From Bacillota bacterium (GTDB lineage Bacteria > Bacillota > Clostridia > Christensenellales > UMGS416), in the NCBI GenBank assembly GCA_023421955.1, contig JAEZSE010000037.1, positions 62,001 through 126,000 of the forward strand: a stretch of 64,000 nt of DNA. The letters are read 5' to 3'. Within the stretch, counting starts at the first letter, position 1. Every line of letters begins with the position of its first letter. This document shows positions 1 to 8,788 of the stretch, in pieces. The position numbers and the translations under genes were made by a program. The notes under the pieces are model-generated. The model searched no databases, was not told the origin of the DNA, and saw only the letters and a list, made by a program, of their open reading frames with translations.

Positions 1-60
1 AAAACAACTGAGGAATAGGAATCAAACTCAGACTTCCTAGCCCACAAAACTTAAACCCCT

Positions 61-300
61 CACACAGATAACCCTCACCCCCTGACCACCTCCCCCACGG
101 GATGGTGGGAAGGGGAATGTTGACAAACTTGATCTCTCCCTCAGTGATGGGGGTGGTTTACTTGGATGGGAGAGGGGGGTTGGAGGGTGGGGGCTCCGCC
201 CCGGCCTGTCTTCATTACTCTGCTCCAGCCCGTCTTTAGTAATGCTCTGGCCCGCATAAATGAAAAGTACCCCTCCCTGGAAGGGGAGGGGCGTTGGCAG
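61..300. repeat. G/C-run hairpin-rich intergenic block
   Basis: The first 357 bases hold no credible gene. They contain runs of C and G that form short hairpins, for example CCCCTCCC (270-277) pairing with GGGAGGGG (284-291), and a GGGGGCTCCGCCCC unit near 191-204. The same style of sequence recurs at 53.6 kb. I read it as a dispersed non-coding repeat, function unknown. Confidence 0.5.
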
Positions 301-357
301 AGGAGAATGAAAGGAGGTTGGCATAACAGATAAACTTATTGAATGAACAAGAGAGGG

Positions 358-2784
358 TTACCCCATCAGCACCTCAACGGTATGCTCCCCACCGGCGAAC
401 ACCGGCACGGTGCAGCAATCCATACGCTTTCCATCCACCGTCATCGAAACCACGCCGCGGCACACATGGCCGGGGTTCTTCACGGTGATGTGATAGGTTG
501 CGCTGCGAAAGCGCCGGGTGACGGTGAAGCCATCCCAGGCAGAGGGGATGCAGGGGTCCACGATCAGGCCGTCGAAACCTGCGCGGACACCCAGGATATA
601 ATTGGCGGCGGCCACATAGTTCCACGCGGCGGCACCGGTGAGCCAGGAATTCTTGGCCTCGCCGTGGCGCTTGGCATCTTTACCGGCAACCATCTGGGCA
701 TAGACATAGGGCTCAGTGCGCCGGAGCGCCTGGTCTTCGCAATAGGCCGGAGCGGTTTTGGCGTAGTATTCAAAGGCCCGGTCGCCACGCCCCAGCGTGG
801 TCTCGGCGATCACGACCCACGGGTTGTTGTGGCAGAAGATGCCGGCGTTTTCCTTGTAGCCCGGCGGATAAGAGGAGATCTCGCCCAGCTCCGGGCGGTA
901 CCAGGTATAGGCCGGGTTCAACAGCACCAGCCCATGGGGGGTGTCCAGATGTTCCCTGACAGATTCCAGCGCCGTCAAGGCTGTTTCTTTCTGACCGATG
1001 CCGGCCATCACGCAGAAGCCCTGGGGCTCAATGAAGATCCTGCCCTCGTCACACTCGCGGCTGCCCACCTTACGGCCGGCATCGTCATAGGCACGCAGGA
1101 ACCAGGCGCCATCCCAGCCGTGGGCCATCGCAGCGGCTTCCATATCCTGCACCTGCCGCTCGACGGTCTCCGCTTCCTCCATCAAACCTTTGCTGCGGCA
1201 AAGCGTGGCATACTCCCGGCCATAATAGACGAACAGCCCTGCGAGAAACACAGATTCGGCCACGCGGCCATCTCTGGTGCCGGTGGTCTGGAAGCTTTCC
1301 CCGGGCGTAATGGAGTGGCAGTTGAGGTTCAGGCAGTCGTTCCAGTCGGCCCGGCCAATGAGCGGCAGGCCGTGGGGGCCCAGGTTTTCCATCGTGTGCC
1401 GGATGCTGCGCCGCAGGTGCTCCAGCACGGGTGCTGCTAAATCGGGGTTGTTGTCAAAATCCGCCACATCATCGAGGATGGACCAGTCGCCGGTCTCCCG
1501 GATGTAGGCACCTACCGACCCGATCAGCCACAGCGGGTCGTCATTGAAGCCGCTGCCCACCTCATTGTTGCCCTTCTTGGTGAGCGGCTGGAACTGGTGG
1601 TAGGCGCTGCCGTCAGGCAGCTGGGTGGCAGCCAGGTCCAGGATGCGCTCGCGAGCCCTCTCCGGTGCCTGGTGCACGAAACCCAGGATGTCCTGCGCGC
1701 TGTCGCGGAAGCCAATGCCCCGGCCGATACCCGATTCAAAGAACGACGCCGAGCGGGACATGATGAACGTGGTCATACACTGGTAGGGGTTCCACACATT
1801 GACCATACGGTTGAAGCGCTCGTCCGGAGTGGCCGCGCTGCAGATACCCAGCAGGCCGTCCCAGAATTCCTTGAGCCCGGCCATGGCCCTGTCCACATCG
1901 GCGGAGGTCTGGTAACGGGCGAGCAGCGCATAGGCCTTGCTCTTGTTAATCACGCCGGGGGCCTGCCACTTGTCCCCACGGGCATTTTCGGCATAGCCCA
2001 GCACAAACACAAAGTCTCTGGACTCACCGGGCTCCAGCGCCACCTCCAGGCAGTGGCTGGCAATCGGCGACCAACCGTCGGCCACCGAGTTACCGGGCTT
2101 GCCTTCCACCACGGCCCGGGGCGTATCAAAGCCATTGAACTGGCCCAGGAAGCTTTCCCGGTCCGAATCAAAGCCGGCGAGAGGAGCGTTCACCGAATAG
2201 AATGCATAATGATTGCGGCGTTCGCGGTATTCGGTCTTGTGATAAATGGTGGATCCCTCGATCTCCACCTCGCCGGTGTTGAAATTGCGCTGGAAGTTGC
2301 TCATATCATCTAAAGCATTCCACAGGCAAAACTCGATATAGGAAAACAGCTTGAGCTGCTTGGGGGCATTGCCCGTATTGGTCAGTCGCACCCGCTGCAC
2401 TTCAGCGGCCTGACCGGGAGGCACCAGGAAAAGCACCTCCGCCGCGACACCGCCCCTTGCGCCGGTGATGCGGGTGTAGCCCATACCATGGCGGCACTCG
2501 TAAATATCCAACTCGCGCCGCATTGGCATCCAGCCCGGTGACCAGTAATCCGATCCATCCAGTATATAGAAATAACGCCCGCCAAAATCAGACGGCACGT
2601 TGTTCATGCGATATCGGGTGATGCGGCAGAGCCGGGCATCTTTATAAAAGCTATAGCCTCCGGCTGTGTTGGAGATGAGGCTGTGAAACTCCTCAGCGCC
2701 CAAAAAATTCATCCATGGCAGCGGCGTCTTGGGTGTGGTGATCACATACTCGCGATTTGCGTCGTCAAAGAAACCGTACTTCAT
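358..2784 (-). CDS. cbpA: Cellobiose phosphorylase (GH94)
   Basis: A cytoplasmic enzyme that splits cellobiose with phosphate into glucose 1-phosphate and glucose, saving one ATP per disaccharide. The 808-residue protein matches clostridial cellobiose phosphorylases closely over its whole length, beginning MKYGFFDDANREYVIT and including the conserved GRADWNDCLN segment, which holds the general-acid Asp of GH94. The start at 2784 is chosen because AAGGGG lies just upstream; a TTG 30 bases earlier would touch the lacI stop. It is the last gene of the sugar-uptake operon, 26 bases after the LacI gene. A cellodextrin phosphorylase is less likely given the length and the close match. Confidence 0.95.
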   Translation of the reverse strand: MKYGFFDDANREYVITTPKTPLPWMNFLGAEEFHSLISNTAGGYSFYKDARLCRITRYRMNNVPSDFGGRYFYILDGSDYWSPGWMPMRRELDIYECRHGMGYTRITGARGGVAAEVLFLVPPGQAAEVQRVRLTNTGNAPKQLKLFSYIEFCLWNALDDMSNFQRNFNTGEVEIEGSTIYHKTEYRERRNHYAFYSVNAPLAGFDSDRESFLGQFNGFDTPRAVVEGKPGNSVADGWSPIASHCLEVALEPGESRDFVFVLGYAENARGDKWQAPGVINKSKAYALLARYQTSADVDRAMAGLKEFWDGLLGICSAATPDERFNRMVNVWNPYQCMTTFIMSRSASFFESGIGRGIGFRDSAQDILGFVHQAPERARERILDLAATQLPDGSAYHQFQPLTKKGNNEVGSGFNDDPLWLIGSVGAYIRETGDWSILDDVADFDNNPDLAAPVLEHLRRSIRHTMENLGPHGLPLIGRADWNDCLNLNCHSITPGESFQTTGTRDGRVAESVFLAGLFVYYGREYATLCRSKGLMEEAETVERQVQDMEAAAMAHGWDGAWFLRAYDDAGRKVGSRECDEGRIFIEPQGFCVMAGIGQKETALTALESVREHLDTPHGLVLLNPAYTWYRPELGEISSYPPGYKENAGIFCHNNPWVVIAETTLGRGDRAFEYYAKTAPAYCEDQALRRTEPYVYAQMVAGKDAKRHGEAKNSWLTGAAAWNYVAAANYILGVRAGFDGLIVDPCIPSAWDGFTVTRRFRSATYHITVKNPGHVCRGVVSMTVDGKRMDCCTVPVFAGGEHTVEVLMG

Positions 2785-2810
2785 ATTGCAACCCCTTGCG
2801 AAAAAATGAA

Positions 2811-3887
2811 TCAAGCCAGCTCCAGGCGCTTGACCGACCCGGCAGCCTGCTTGCAGGAATCACGGACAATGAGCTTCACCGGCAGGCTTACCATGCTCTG
2901 CGACTTGTCTTCCGTGCCGATCGCCTGGATGACAGAATCCACCGCCTTGCGCGCCATGTCATAGATGGGCACCTTCACCGTAGTGAGCGCAGGGCTCACA
3001 TGGGCGGAGATGGCGATATCGTCAAATCCAATGATCGAGATGTCCTGCGGCACCCGGATCCCCTTGCTTTTAAAAATATCAATAGCAGCCAACGCCATAT
3101 CATCGTTACAGGAGAAGATCGCGGTGGGCATTTCGCCACTTCCAATGAGCCGCGTGACTTCCTGCTCCGTATTGCTCTTGAGAAACTCGCCATAAAGCAC
3201 GAACTCTTCACGGACCGGAATGCCGTTGTTGCGCATGCAATCCACATAGGCCTTGTAGCGCTCGCGGCCCGAATAGGTGCTCATGCGCCCGGCCAGCAGG
3301 CCGATCTCCCGATGGCCCAGCTCCAGCAGGTATTCCACGGCCATATAGGCCCCTTCATAATCCATGGAATTGATCAAGGTAAGATTGGCTTGGCCCCCGC
3401 GGAACTTCCTGGCCTCATCGGGATCCAGGTCGATGATGGCCAGCGGGCAGCCACGCTTTAGAATGTCGCCGTAGACATCGGAAGCCATTTCAGTGCCGAT
3501 GATGATGCCGCTGTCGATTCTCTTTTGCATGAAGGCCTGCTTGATGCGGTCATAATCATCCTTGGAATAGATCACATTGACCAGCGCGTAGTAGCCCCTG
3601 GAGTTCAGCGCGTCCACAATGATCTCCAAAAACGGGGCGAAATAGTTGTTCTGGTAGATGCGGTGGTTTTCGTCCTTCTCCGAGATGCTGATGATGAAAA
3701 GCCCGATGGTGTTATGGGGTTTTCCGGCCAAAGCCCGGGCCGACGTGTTCGGCGCGTAGTCATAGCGGTCAATGATCTCCATGACCCGGCGGCGCGTTTG
3801 GTCCGGCACATTGGGGTAATTGTTTACGACCCTGGAAACAGTGCTGCGGGATACACCCGCCAGCTTTGCGATTTCGTCACTTTTCAT
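2811..3887 (-). CDS. LacI-family transcriptional regulator
   Basis: A DNA-binding sugar-responsive repressor of 358 residues. An N-terminal helix-turn-helix (about residues 3-24, IAKLAGVSRSTVSRVVNNYP) and a hinge helix (NTSARALAG) are followed by a periplasmic-binding-protein-like effector domain to about residue 340. It sits fourth in the cello-oligosaccharide operon, between the binding protein and cellobiose phosphorylase, so it probably senses the imported sugar. A LacI-type operator covers the operon promoter at 7741-7758, which would make the repressor autoregulatory. The ligand is inferred from context only. Confidence 0.9.
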   Translation of the reverse strand: MKSDEIAKLAGVSRSTVSRVVNNYPNVPDQTRRRVMEIIDRYDYAPNTSARALAGKPHNTIGLFIISISEKDENHRIYQNNYFAPFLEIIVDALNSRGYYALVNVIYSKDDYDRIKQAFMQKRIDSGIIIGTEMASDVYGDILKRGCPLAIIDLDPDEARKFRGGQANLTLINSMDYEGAYMAVEYLLELGHREIGLLAGRMSTYSGRERYKAYVDCMRNNGIPVREEFVLYGEFLKSNTEQEVTRLIGSGEMPTAIFSCNDDMALAAIDIFKSKGIRVPQDISIIGFDDIAISAHVSPALTTVKVPIYDMARKAVDSVIQAIGTEDKSQSMVSLPVKLIVRDSCKQAAGSVKRLELA

Positions 3888-3907
3888 CGGGCAACCACCT
3901 TTTTAGC

Positions 3908-3938
3908 GGGACGGAGCAGGCCCTGCCCGCTCCGTCCC
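3908..3938 (-). terminator. Intercistronic hairpin between binding protein and lacI genes
   Basis: A perfect 10-bp inverted repeat (GGGACGGAGC / GCTCCGTCCC, 11-nt loop) in the 80-base gap after the solute-binding protein gene. No U-run follows, so it probably acts as an mRNA 3' stabiliser or partial attenuator that keeps the binding-protein message in excess over the downstream regulator and enzyme. Confidence 0.6.
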
Positions 3939-3967
3939 CATTGGTTCATTGTACAGGCTTCGGTTGA

Positions 3968-5542
3968 TTACTTCTTGGCAGCCAGGAACGCGTCATACTG
4001 CTTCTGCATGTCGGCCAACAGCACGTCAACACCGGCATCCTTCAGCTCTTTGGCAAACTTGGCGACCACATCGTCAACAGGCTCGGTGCCGGCGCCGTTG
4101 AACAGGTTCACATAATACTTGGCGACCACGTTCTTGCAGGCGGAGGCTTCGGTCTGCACATTGGCGCCGTCCCAGATGAAGCCAAGGCTCCTCAGCGGGA
4201 TTGCGCTGTCGTTGAAGCTCTTGTAAAGATCCCACATGTTGGTCGGATCCTTCTCGGAGAGGAACTCCAGATACTGGTTGCCGAACTTCCAGGTGTGACC
4301 GGGGTTGTAGCCGGCAGGGCTGGCAGCGTTCTTCGGGCCGGCCTTGATCTGGGTGTCGCTCACCTTCACATAGTGCTCGCCTTCAATGCCGAAGTTCAGC
4401 GTGTTGATCACGAACGCGTCGGAATAGAGCAGGTTCACAAACATCATGGTGCGCTCGGGGTTGGGGCAGGCGGCGGGCAGGGCCAGCATGGAGCCGGTGG
4501 TCTCGCCGTTGGACATGACGGAGGGGGAGAACTGCGCCTGCACATACTCAGTGCCCAGCTCGTTGGACATCTCAATATACTTGTTGGGCTTCAGAGACTG
4601 GTCCACGCAGAAATACTTGCCGCTCTTGAGCTCGGCCTTGAAGTCTGTCTGTGTGGGGGACTCGGGGTTGATGTAGCCCTTGGTGAAGTAATCACGCATG
4701 AGCTTGTAGTGCTCCACAGACTCGGGGGCGGTGAACTGGTCGATGACCTTCACGTTGGACTCATCGTTGTTGGAGTAGAGCGCGCCGGGGATGTTCTTGT
4801 CGCCGACATAATCCCAATCCAACGTGGCGAAGGGGGCTTCGCCCTGCACAACCAACAGCGGCCATACGTCTTTTTCATTGTCCTTGATGGTCTTGAGCAC
4901 CGGCTCAAAGTCTTTCCAGTTCTTGATGCCAGACACATCGATCTTGTACTTGTCCACGAGGTCTTTGCGCATCAGGGGGCCCCAGGCATGGGCCTTTTCC
5001 TTGTTGCAGGGCATCGTGTACTGCTTGCCGCCCACAGAGGAGGCATAGAGGAAGTCGGGGCCAAGCACCTTCTCCACATCGGGGGCATACTGCTTGAGAA
5101 GATCAGTGATCTCCAGCAGGAAGCCGGAGGAGGCGTTCAGGCGGTAGTTGCCGGCCCAGCTGCAGGAGAAGAGCAGGTCGAACTTCTCGCCGGCCGCCAG
5201 CATGGGGTTGACCTTGTTGTCATAGTCGCCCCAGCCGATCACGCGCAGGTCCACAGTGGCGTTGATCTTGGGCTTGAGATACTCGTTGACTTTGGCCAGC
5301 ACAGCAGCCTGGTCCGGCTCGTCGCCGTTACCCACCAGGTACCACACCAGGTTGACGGGCGGCAGCTCCACGGCCGGCTCTGTGGGTTCCACAGTCGGCT
5401 CCTGGGTTGCAGGTGCATCGGTCGCGGGCGCCTGAGTGGCAGGAGCCGCAGTGGGAGCGGTGGTCGCGCAGCCGGCGACCATCACCATGGCCGTGAACAG
5501 CGCCAACGCCGCGAAGAGATTCCGCCAGTGTCTTTTCATCAT
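3968..5542 (-). CDS. ABC sugar transporter, substrate-binding lipoprotein
   Basis: Extracellular receptor of a carbohydrate (CUT1-type) ABC importer, 524 residues. It has a lipoprotein signal peptide with lipobox MVAGC (Cys about residue 25), a Thr/Ala/Pro/Glu-rich tether to about residue 60, then a family-1 solute-binding fold resembling LipO-like proteins that pair with LplB/YtcP permeases. Two ATGs (5542 and 5539) follow AGGAGGG; the second has the better spacing. Gene order permease-permease-binding protein and the downstream cellobiose phosphorylase suggest cellobiose or cello-oligosaccharides as ligand, which is an inference. Confidence 0.92.
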   Translation of the reverse strand: MMKRHWRNLFAALALFTAMVMVAGCATTAPTAAPATQAPATDAPATQEPTVEPTEPAVELPPVNLVWYLVGNGDEPDQAAVLAKVNEYLKPKINATVDLRVIGWGDYDNKVNPMLAAGEKFDLLFSCSWAGNYRLNASSGFLLEITDLLKQYAPDVEKVLGPDFLYASSVGGKQYTMPCNKEKAHAWGPLMRKDLVDKYKIDVSGIKNWKDFEPVLKTIKDNEKDVWPLLVVQGEAPFATLDWDYVGDKNIPGALYSNNDESNVKVIDQFTAPESVEHYKLMRDYFTKGYINPESPTQTDFKAELKSGKYFCVDQSLKPNKYIEMSNELGTEYVQAQFSPSVMSNGETTGSMLALPAACPNPERTMMFVNLLYSDAFVINTLNFGIEGEHYVKVSDTQIKAGPKNAASPAGYNPGHTWKFGNQYLEFLSEKDPTNMWDLYKSFNDSAIPLRSLGFIWDGANVQTEASACKNVVAKYYVNLFNGAGTEPVDDVVAKFAKELKDAGVDVLLADMQKQYDAFLAAKK

Positions 5543-5586
5543 GAGCCCTCCTTGATTGATTCTTATACCGTCCGGCTATGCCGGCA

Positions 5587-6498
5587 TCAGCCTTTCACAG
5601 CGCCGATCGTCAAGCCCTTGATAAAATACCGTTGAAAGAACGGATAGGCAAAGATGATCGGCCCGATGGACAGCACGGCGATCGCCATGCGCGAAGTCTC
5701 GCTGGGAGTGTTGCTGAAGGATGTGGAGCCAGTGATGTACTGAGAATTCTGCGAAAGCCAGGTAAGGTTGGAAAGCATCTTGGCCAGCACGTATTGCACG
5801 TTATAGAGCTCGGTCTTGTCGATGAACACCAGGGGCAGATACCAGTCGTTCCAGTATCCCAGCATGCAGAACAGGCCGACTGTGGCAAGCCCCGGCTTGC
5901 TGATGGGCAGCACCACCGAGAAGAATGTGCGGAACTCTCCTGCGCCATCGAGCCTGGAGGCTTCCAGCAGCTCATCCGGCACCGTGGTGCGGAAGAATGT
6001 GCGCATGATCAGCACATACCAGCAGTTCATCAGTGACGGCACGATATAGACCCAGATTGTGTTTTTGATCGGGATCAGGTGCACATAGACCATATACCAG
6101 GGCACCAGGCCGCCAGAGAAGATCATCGTGAAGAACACCACGAAAGATAGCAGGTTACGCTGCTTGAAATCCTTGCGGGAGATGGGATAAGCAAACAGCG
6201 TGATCACGATGAGGCTGGCCAGCGTGCCCACAATGGTCACAAACGTGGTGATGCCGTAGCTGCGCCAGATCACGTCGCCGGCAAACACATAGCGATATGC
6301 CTCCAGCGAAAACTTGGCCGGTGTGAATGAATAGCCCAGCCGCAGAATCTCCGTTTCGTCGGTGAATGACACAATCACAGTGAGCAGGAGCGGCACGATG
6401 CACAGCGCCACAAAGATGATCACGGCGATGTTCAATATGAAGTTGATGCCCATGGGAAGCCTGTTGAATTTTGCTTCCTGCCGGTTCTGATTGTCCAT
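5587..6498 (-). CDS. ABC sugar transporter permease (YtcP/LplC-like)
   Basis: Integral membrane subunit of the carbohydrate importer, 303 residues with six predicted membrane segments. The cytoplasmic coupling loop shows the EAA motif (EASRLDGAGEFRTFFSVVLP), which docks the ATPase. The start at 6498 is preferred over an earlier GTG-type start because GGGGAGG stands 7 bases upstream. It begins 14 bases after the partner permease and is followed by the binding-protein gene. No ATPase gene is present in the operon, so a shared MsmK-type ATPase encoded elsewhere is probably used, as in many clostridial CUT1 systems. Confidence 0.92.
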   Translation of the reverse strand: MDNQNRQEAKFNRLPMGINFILNIAVIIFVALCIVPLLLTVIVSFTDETEILRLGYSFTPAKFSLEAYRYVFAGDVIWRSYGITTFVTIVGTLASLIVITLFAYPISRKDFKQRNLLSFVVFFTMIFSGGLVPWYMVYVHLIPIKNTIWVYIVPSLMNCWYVLIMRTFFRTTVPDELLEASRLDGAGEFRTFFSVVLPISKPGLATVGLFCMLGYWNDWYLPLVFIDKTELYNVQYVLAKMLSNLTWLSQNSQYITGSTSFSNTPSETSRMAIAVLSIGPIIFAYPFFQRYFIKGLTIGAVKG

Positions 6499-6512
6499 GC
6501 CTGCACCTCCCC

Positions 6513-7586
6513 TCAAAACACCGCTTTTTCGCGGTCCAGTTTGCCAACAAACAGATTGGCTCCCAGTACGAAGATGAACCCCACGATGGACTGGTAAAGA
6601 CCGGCGGCCGCTGCCATGCTGAAGTTATTTTGCTGTTGCAGGGCCCGGAACACATACACGTCGATCACCAGCGTGGTGTCAGAAAGCGCCCCCTGCTGCC
6701 GTGGCAGCTGATAAAACAATCCAAAGTCGGAATTGAACACCCTGCCGATGGCCAGCACCGTGAGGATGATCATGAGCGGCTGCAGCTGCGGCAGCGTGAT
6801 GTGCTGGATGCGGTGCCAGCGGTTGGCGCCGTCGATCGTGGCGGCCTCATACAACTCCGGGTCAATGCCGGCAATGGAAGCCAGATAGACCACGCAGTTG
6901 TAGCCAGTGTATTTCCACAGGTTGAAAAAGATCAGTATCGCTGGCCAGTAGGCCGGCTCGGAATAGAACTGGATCGTGTCAAGCCCCAGCGGCTCAAGGA
7001 TGGATCGGTTGATAAAGCCCGACTCCGGCCCAAAAAAGCCGTATGCCAGATAGCTCACGACCACCCACGAAAGGAAATAGGGCAGGAACATCATGCTTTG
7101 GAACACCTTGGAACCGCGCCGGTTGCGGAGCTCTGAAAGGATGATTGCGAACGCAACAGCCACCACCAGGCCAAGCACAATGAACACCACGTTGTAGAGA
7201 ACTGTGTTACGGGTCATGTTCCAGGCATCCGGCGACTTGAACAGATAGGCAAAGTTGCCGAACAGGTTCTTCTCCTGAACGAGCTCGCCGCTGTCGTTCA
7301 AGCTGGACAGGATCGGCAGGTTGCCCTTGGCAAACCCTTGCACAATGTTGTAAAAATACTGCGGCAGCCAGGTCCAGGCCCCGGTTTTGGGCTTGGGGAT
7401 GTTCTGATACTTCTGGAAGGCCATCACGATGCCCAGCATGGGCACGTAATTGTTGATCAGAAGCACCACAAGCCCGGGCAACACCATCAGCCAATACTCC
7501 CAGCGAAAGGAGCGGAAGCGTTTGCGTGTGCTCGTTTTGCGGGTCACCGGTGCCTCCGGGGCTTTCGGAACGCTCTTGACCATCAT
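6513..7586 (-). CDS. ABC sugar transporter permease (LplB-like)
   Basis: First gene of the operon and partner permease of the importer, 357 residues. A basic N-terminus (about residues 1-28) precedes six membrane segments; the EAA coupling loop is visible as EAATIDGANRWHRIQHITLP. Two ATGs (7586 and 7583) follow GAGGTG; either could be used. Transcription starts from the promoter at 7763-7791, leaving a leader of about 170 bases that contains a second, weaker palindrome. The family moves oligosaccharides; the substrate is inferred from the operon's phosphorylase. Confidence 0.92.
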   Translation of the reverse strand: MMVKSVPKAPEAPVTRKTSTRKRFRSFRWEYWLMVLPGLVVLLINNYVPMLGIVMAFQKYQNIPKPKTGAWTWLPQYFYNIVQGFAKGNLPILSSLNDSGELVQEKNLFGNFAYLFKSPDAWNMTRNTVLYNVVFIVLGLVVAVAFAIILSELRNRRGSKVFQSMMFLPYFLSWVVVSYLAYGFFGPESGFINRSILEPLGLDTIQFYSEPAYWPAILIFFNLWKYTGYNCVVYLASIAGIDPELYEAATIDGANRWHRIQHITLPQLQPLMIILTVLAIGRVFNSDFGLFYQLPRQQGALSDTTLVIDVYVFRALQQQNNFSMAAAAGLYQSIVGFIFVLGANLFVGKLDREKAVF

Positions 7587-7600
7587 GCAGCACCTCGTTG

Positions 7601-7616
7601 TGTAAACGCGTTTCTA
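7601..7616. promoter_or_regulatory. Possible second LacI-type operator
   Basis: TGTAAACGCGTTTCTA has a perfect AAACGCGTTT core centred on CG and lies 15 bases upstream of the first permease start codon. It is weaker than the site at 7741-7758 and its centre is 141 bp away from that site's centre. It may be an auxiliary site or chance. Confidence 0.35.
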
Positions 7617-7740
7617 CGGGGTTTCCCAGCATATCTGCTTCTGCATTCGTGCAGTTTGTATAATTCATCTGTCGCATTCTATGTGTTTTGTGATTTGTGC
7701 GACACGCTCCATTGATTAAGCGAACAATTACACTCAACAC

Positions 7741-7758
7741 TGTGAATACGCTTTCACA
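7741..7758. promoter_or_regulatory. LacI-family operator of the cello-oligosaccharide operon
   Basis: TGTGAATACGCTTTCACA: perfect TGTGAA/TTCACA arms around a central CG, the layout of LacI-family operators. It overlaps the predicted transcription start (about 7756, minus strand) of the promoter at 7763-7791. The operon encodes a LacI regulator, so this is its most likely target. Confidence 0.75.
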
Positions 7759-7762
7759 AAAC

Positions 7763-7791
7763 ATAATACGGGAAAATGTAGCAAATCTAAA
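7763..7791 (-). promoter_or_regulatory. sigmaA-type promoter of the sugar operon
   Basis: On the minus strand: -35 TTTAGA (7786-7791), 17-base spacer, -10 TATTAT (7763-7768). The -10 is followed directly by the palindromic operator, a standard repressible layout. It is the best promoter in the 350-base gap between the permease and the AraC gene; the rest of this gap is AT-rich without other clear signals. Confidence 0.6.
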
Positions 7792-7937
7792 TGGATTATA
7801 TTGTGATTATAAATGTATTATATTGTGATTTCTTATGCATATAACAAAACAAAAATATGATCTCTGAGCATATTACCGTCATTTTGGCATGAAACAGGCG
7901 AGCATATTGCACAACCAATTGTGGAAAAAACACGGTT

Positions 7938-8753
7938 TCATTCCATACCTTTTTTCCGGTAGTCGCTGGGAGATTGGCCTGTCTGCTCCTTGAAATGCTT
8001 TGCAAAATAGTGGGAATCCGCAATGCCGATGCGCTCAGAGACTTCGACAATGGGCAAATTGGTTTCTCTCAGCAACGTTTTTGCCTCATAAATACGAAAA
8101 TTCCACAAATAGGACACCCAACTGATGCCCATTTCCTTTCGGAAAAGCCTGCTGATGTGGCATGGGCTGACAAAGGCATTCTTCGCAATTTCATCCAACG
8201 TGATGCCCCGCCGGTAGTTGGCTGCGATGAATTCAAGTGTTTTCGACAGAATTGGCTTTATGGGCTTGTCAGAAATTTGTGAAAGCGCGTTTATTTGGGA
8301 GCGAGCCATCTTCCCCTCCCCCTCCTGCAGGATTGCAAGGCAGGCGCGGTAACAAAGCGGCAGCTCCTCCGCACCATGGCCACTGGCGCTGGCAACCGCC
8401 CCCAACAGACCGCCACCGGGCAAGCTGGCGCTGCCGCCGTGGATCTCAAGGCCCCCTGCGCCTCCGCCCCGAAGCTTTCCGATAAGCACCGCAACCCTTT
8501 GGCATGAGAGGGCCAGCACCGCGCCGGCCCGGCCGAGCTTCAGCGCCCAAAGCTCCTCCAGCGCCTCCGCAAGCGGGGGCGCACCGCAACCGTCCAGTTC
8601 AATGAGGTGCAGCACAAACCGGCCGAGTTTTCCCCCTGTCAGCTTCTCATAAGCCTCCGGCGGGCGCGCACCATACAGCACGTCGCAAAGCACCCTGCAA
8701 CGGGCCAGTTCTGCTACGGTTTGATCCGAATGGGAGCGCCGGCGCTTGGGCAT
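7938..8753 (-). CDS. AraC-family transcriptional regulator
   Basis: A 271-residue regulator with two C-terminal helix-turn-helix motifs (about residues 170-265; signature region HYFAKHFKEQTGQSPSDYRK). The N-terminal 150 residues are an unrecognised sensing domain rich in Gly, Ala and Leu. I place the start at 8753 because GGAGG lies 7 bases upstream; a longer reading from 8792 would overlap the preceding gene by ATGA but has no ribosome site. It lies at the end of the tilS-hpt-membrane protein cluster, convergent with nothing and upstream of the sugar-operon promoter. Its target is unknown; control of the neighbouring sugar operon is possible but unsupported. Confidence 0.85.
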   Translation of the reverse strand: MPKRRRSHSDQTVAELARCRVLCDVLYGARPPEAYEKLTGGKLGRFVLHLIELDGCGAPPLAEALEELWALKLGRAGAVLALSCQRVAVLIGKLRGGGAGGLEIHGGSASLPGGGLLGAVASASGHGAEELPLCYRACLAILQEGEGKMARSQINALSQISDKPIKPILSKTLEFIAANYRRGITLDEIAKNAFVSPCHISRLFRKEMGISWVSYLWNFRIYEAKTLLRETNLPIVEVSERIGIADSHYFAKHFKEQTGQSPSDYRKKGME

Positions 8754-8788
8754 CGGTCCGCCTCCATATCCGTCATGATACATGCCGG

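Noticed and set aside
37..324. 95-codon frame on the minus strand
   Set aside because: Lies inside the C/G-run hairpin block, gives a Pro/Ser-rich low-complexity product and has no ribosome site.
343..1440. 365-codon frame antisense to cellobiose phosphorylase
   Set aside because: Mirror of GC-biased third codon positions; product is His/Gly/Ala-rich without motifs.
4295..5635. 446-codon frame antisense to the binding-protein gene
   Set aside because: Same antisense artefact; the minus-strand product has a clear signal peptide and domain.
7796..8050. 84-codon frame on the minus strand
   Set aside because: Overlaps the AraC gene's conserved helix-turn-helix end in another frame.
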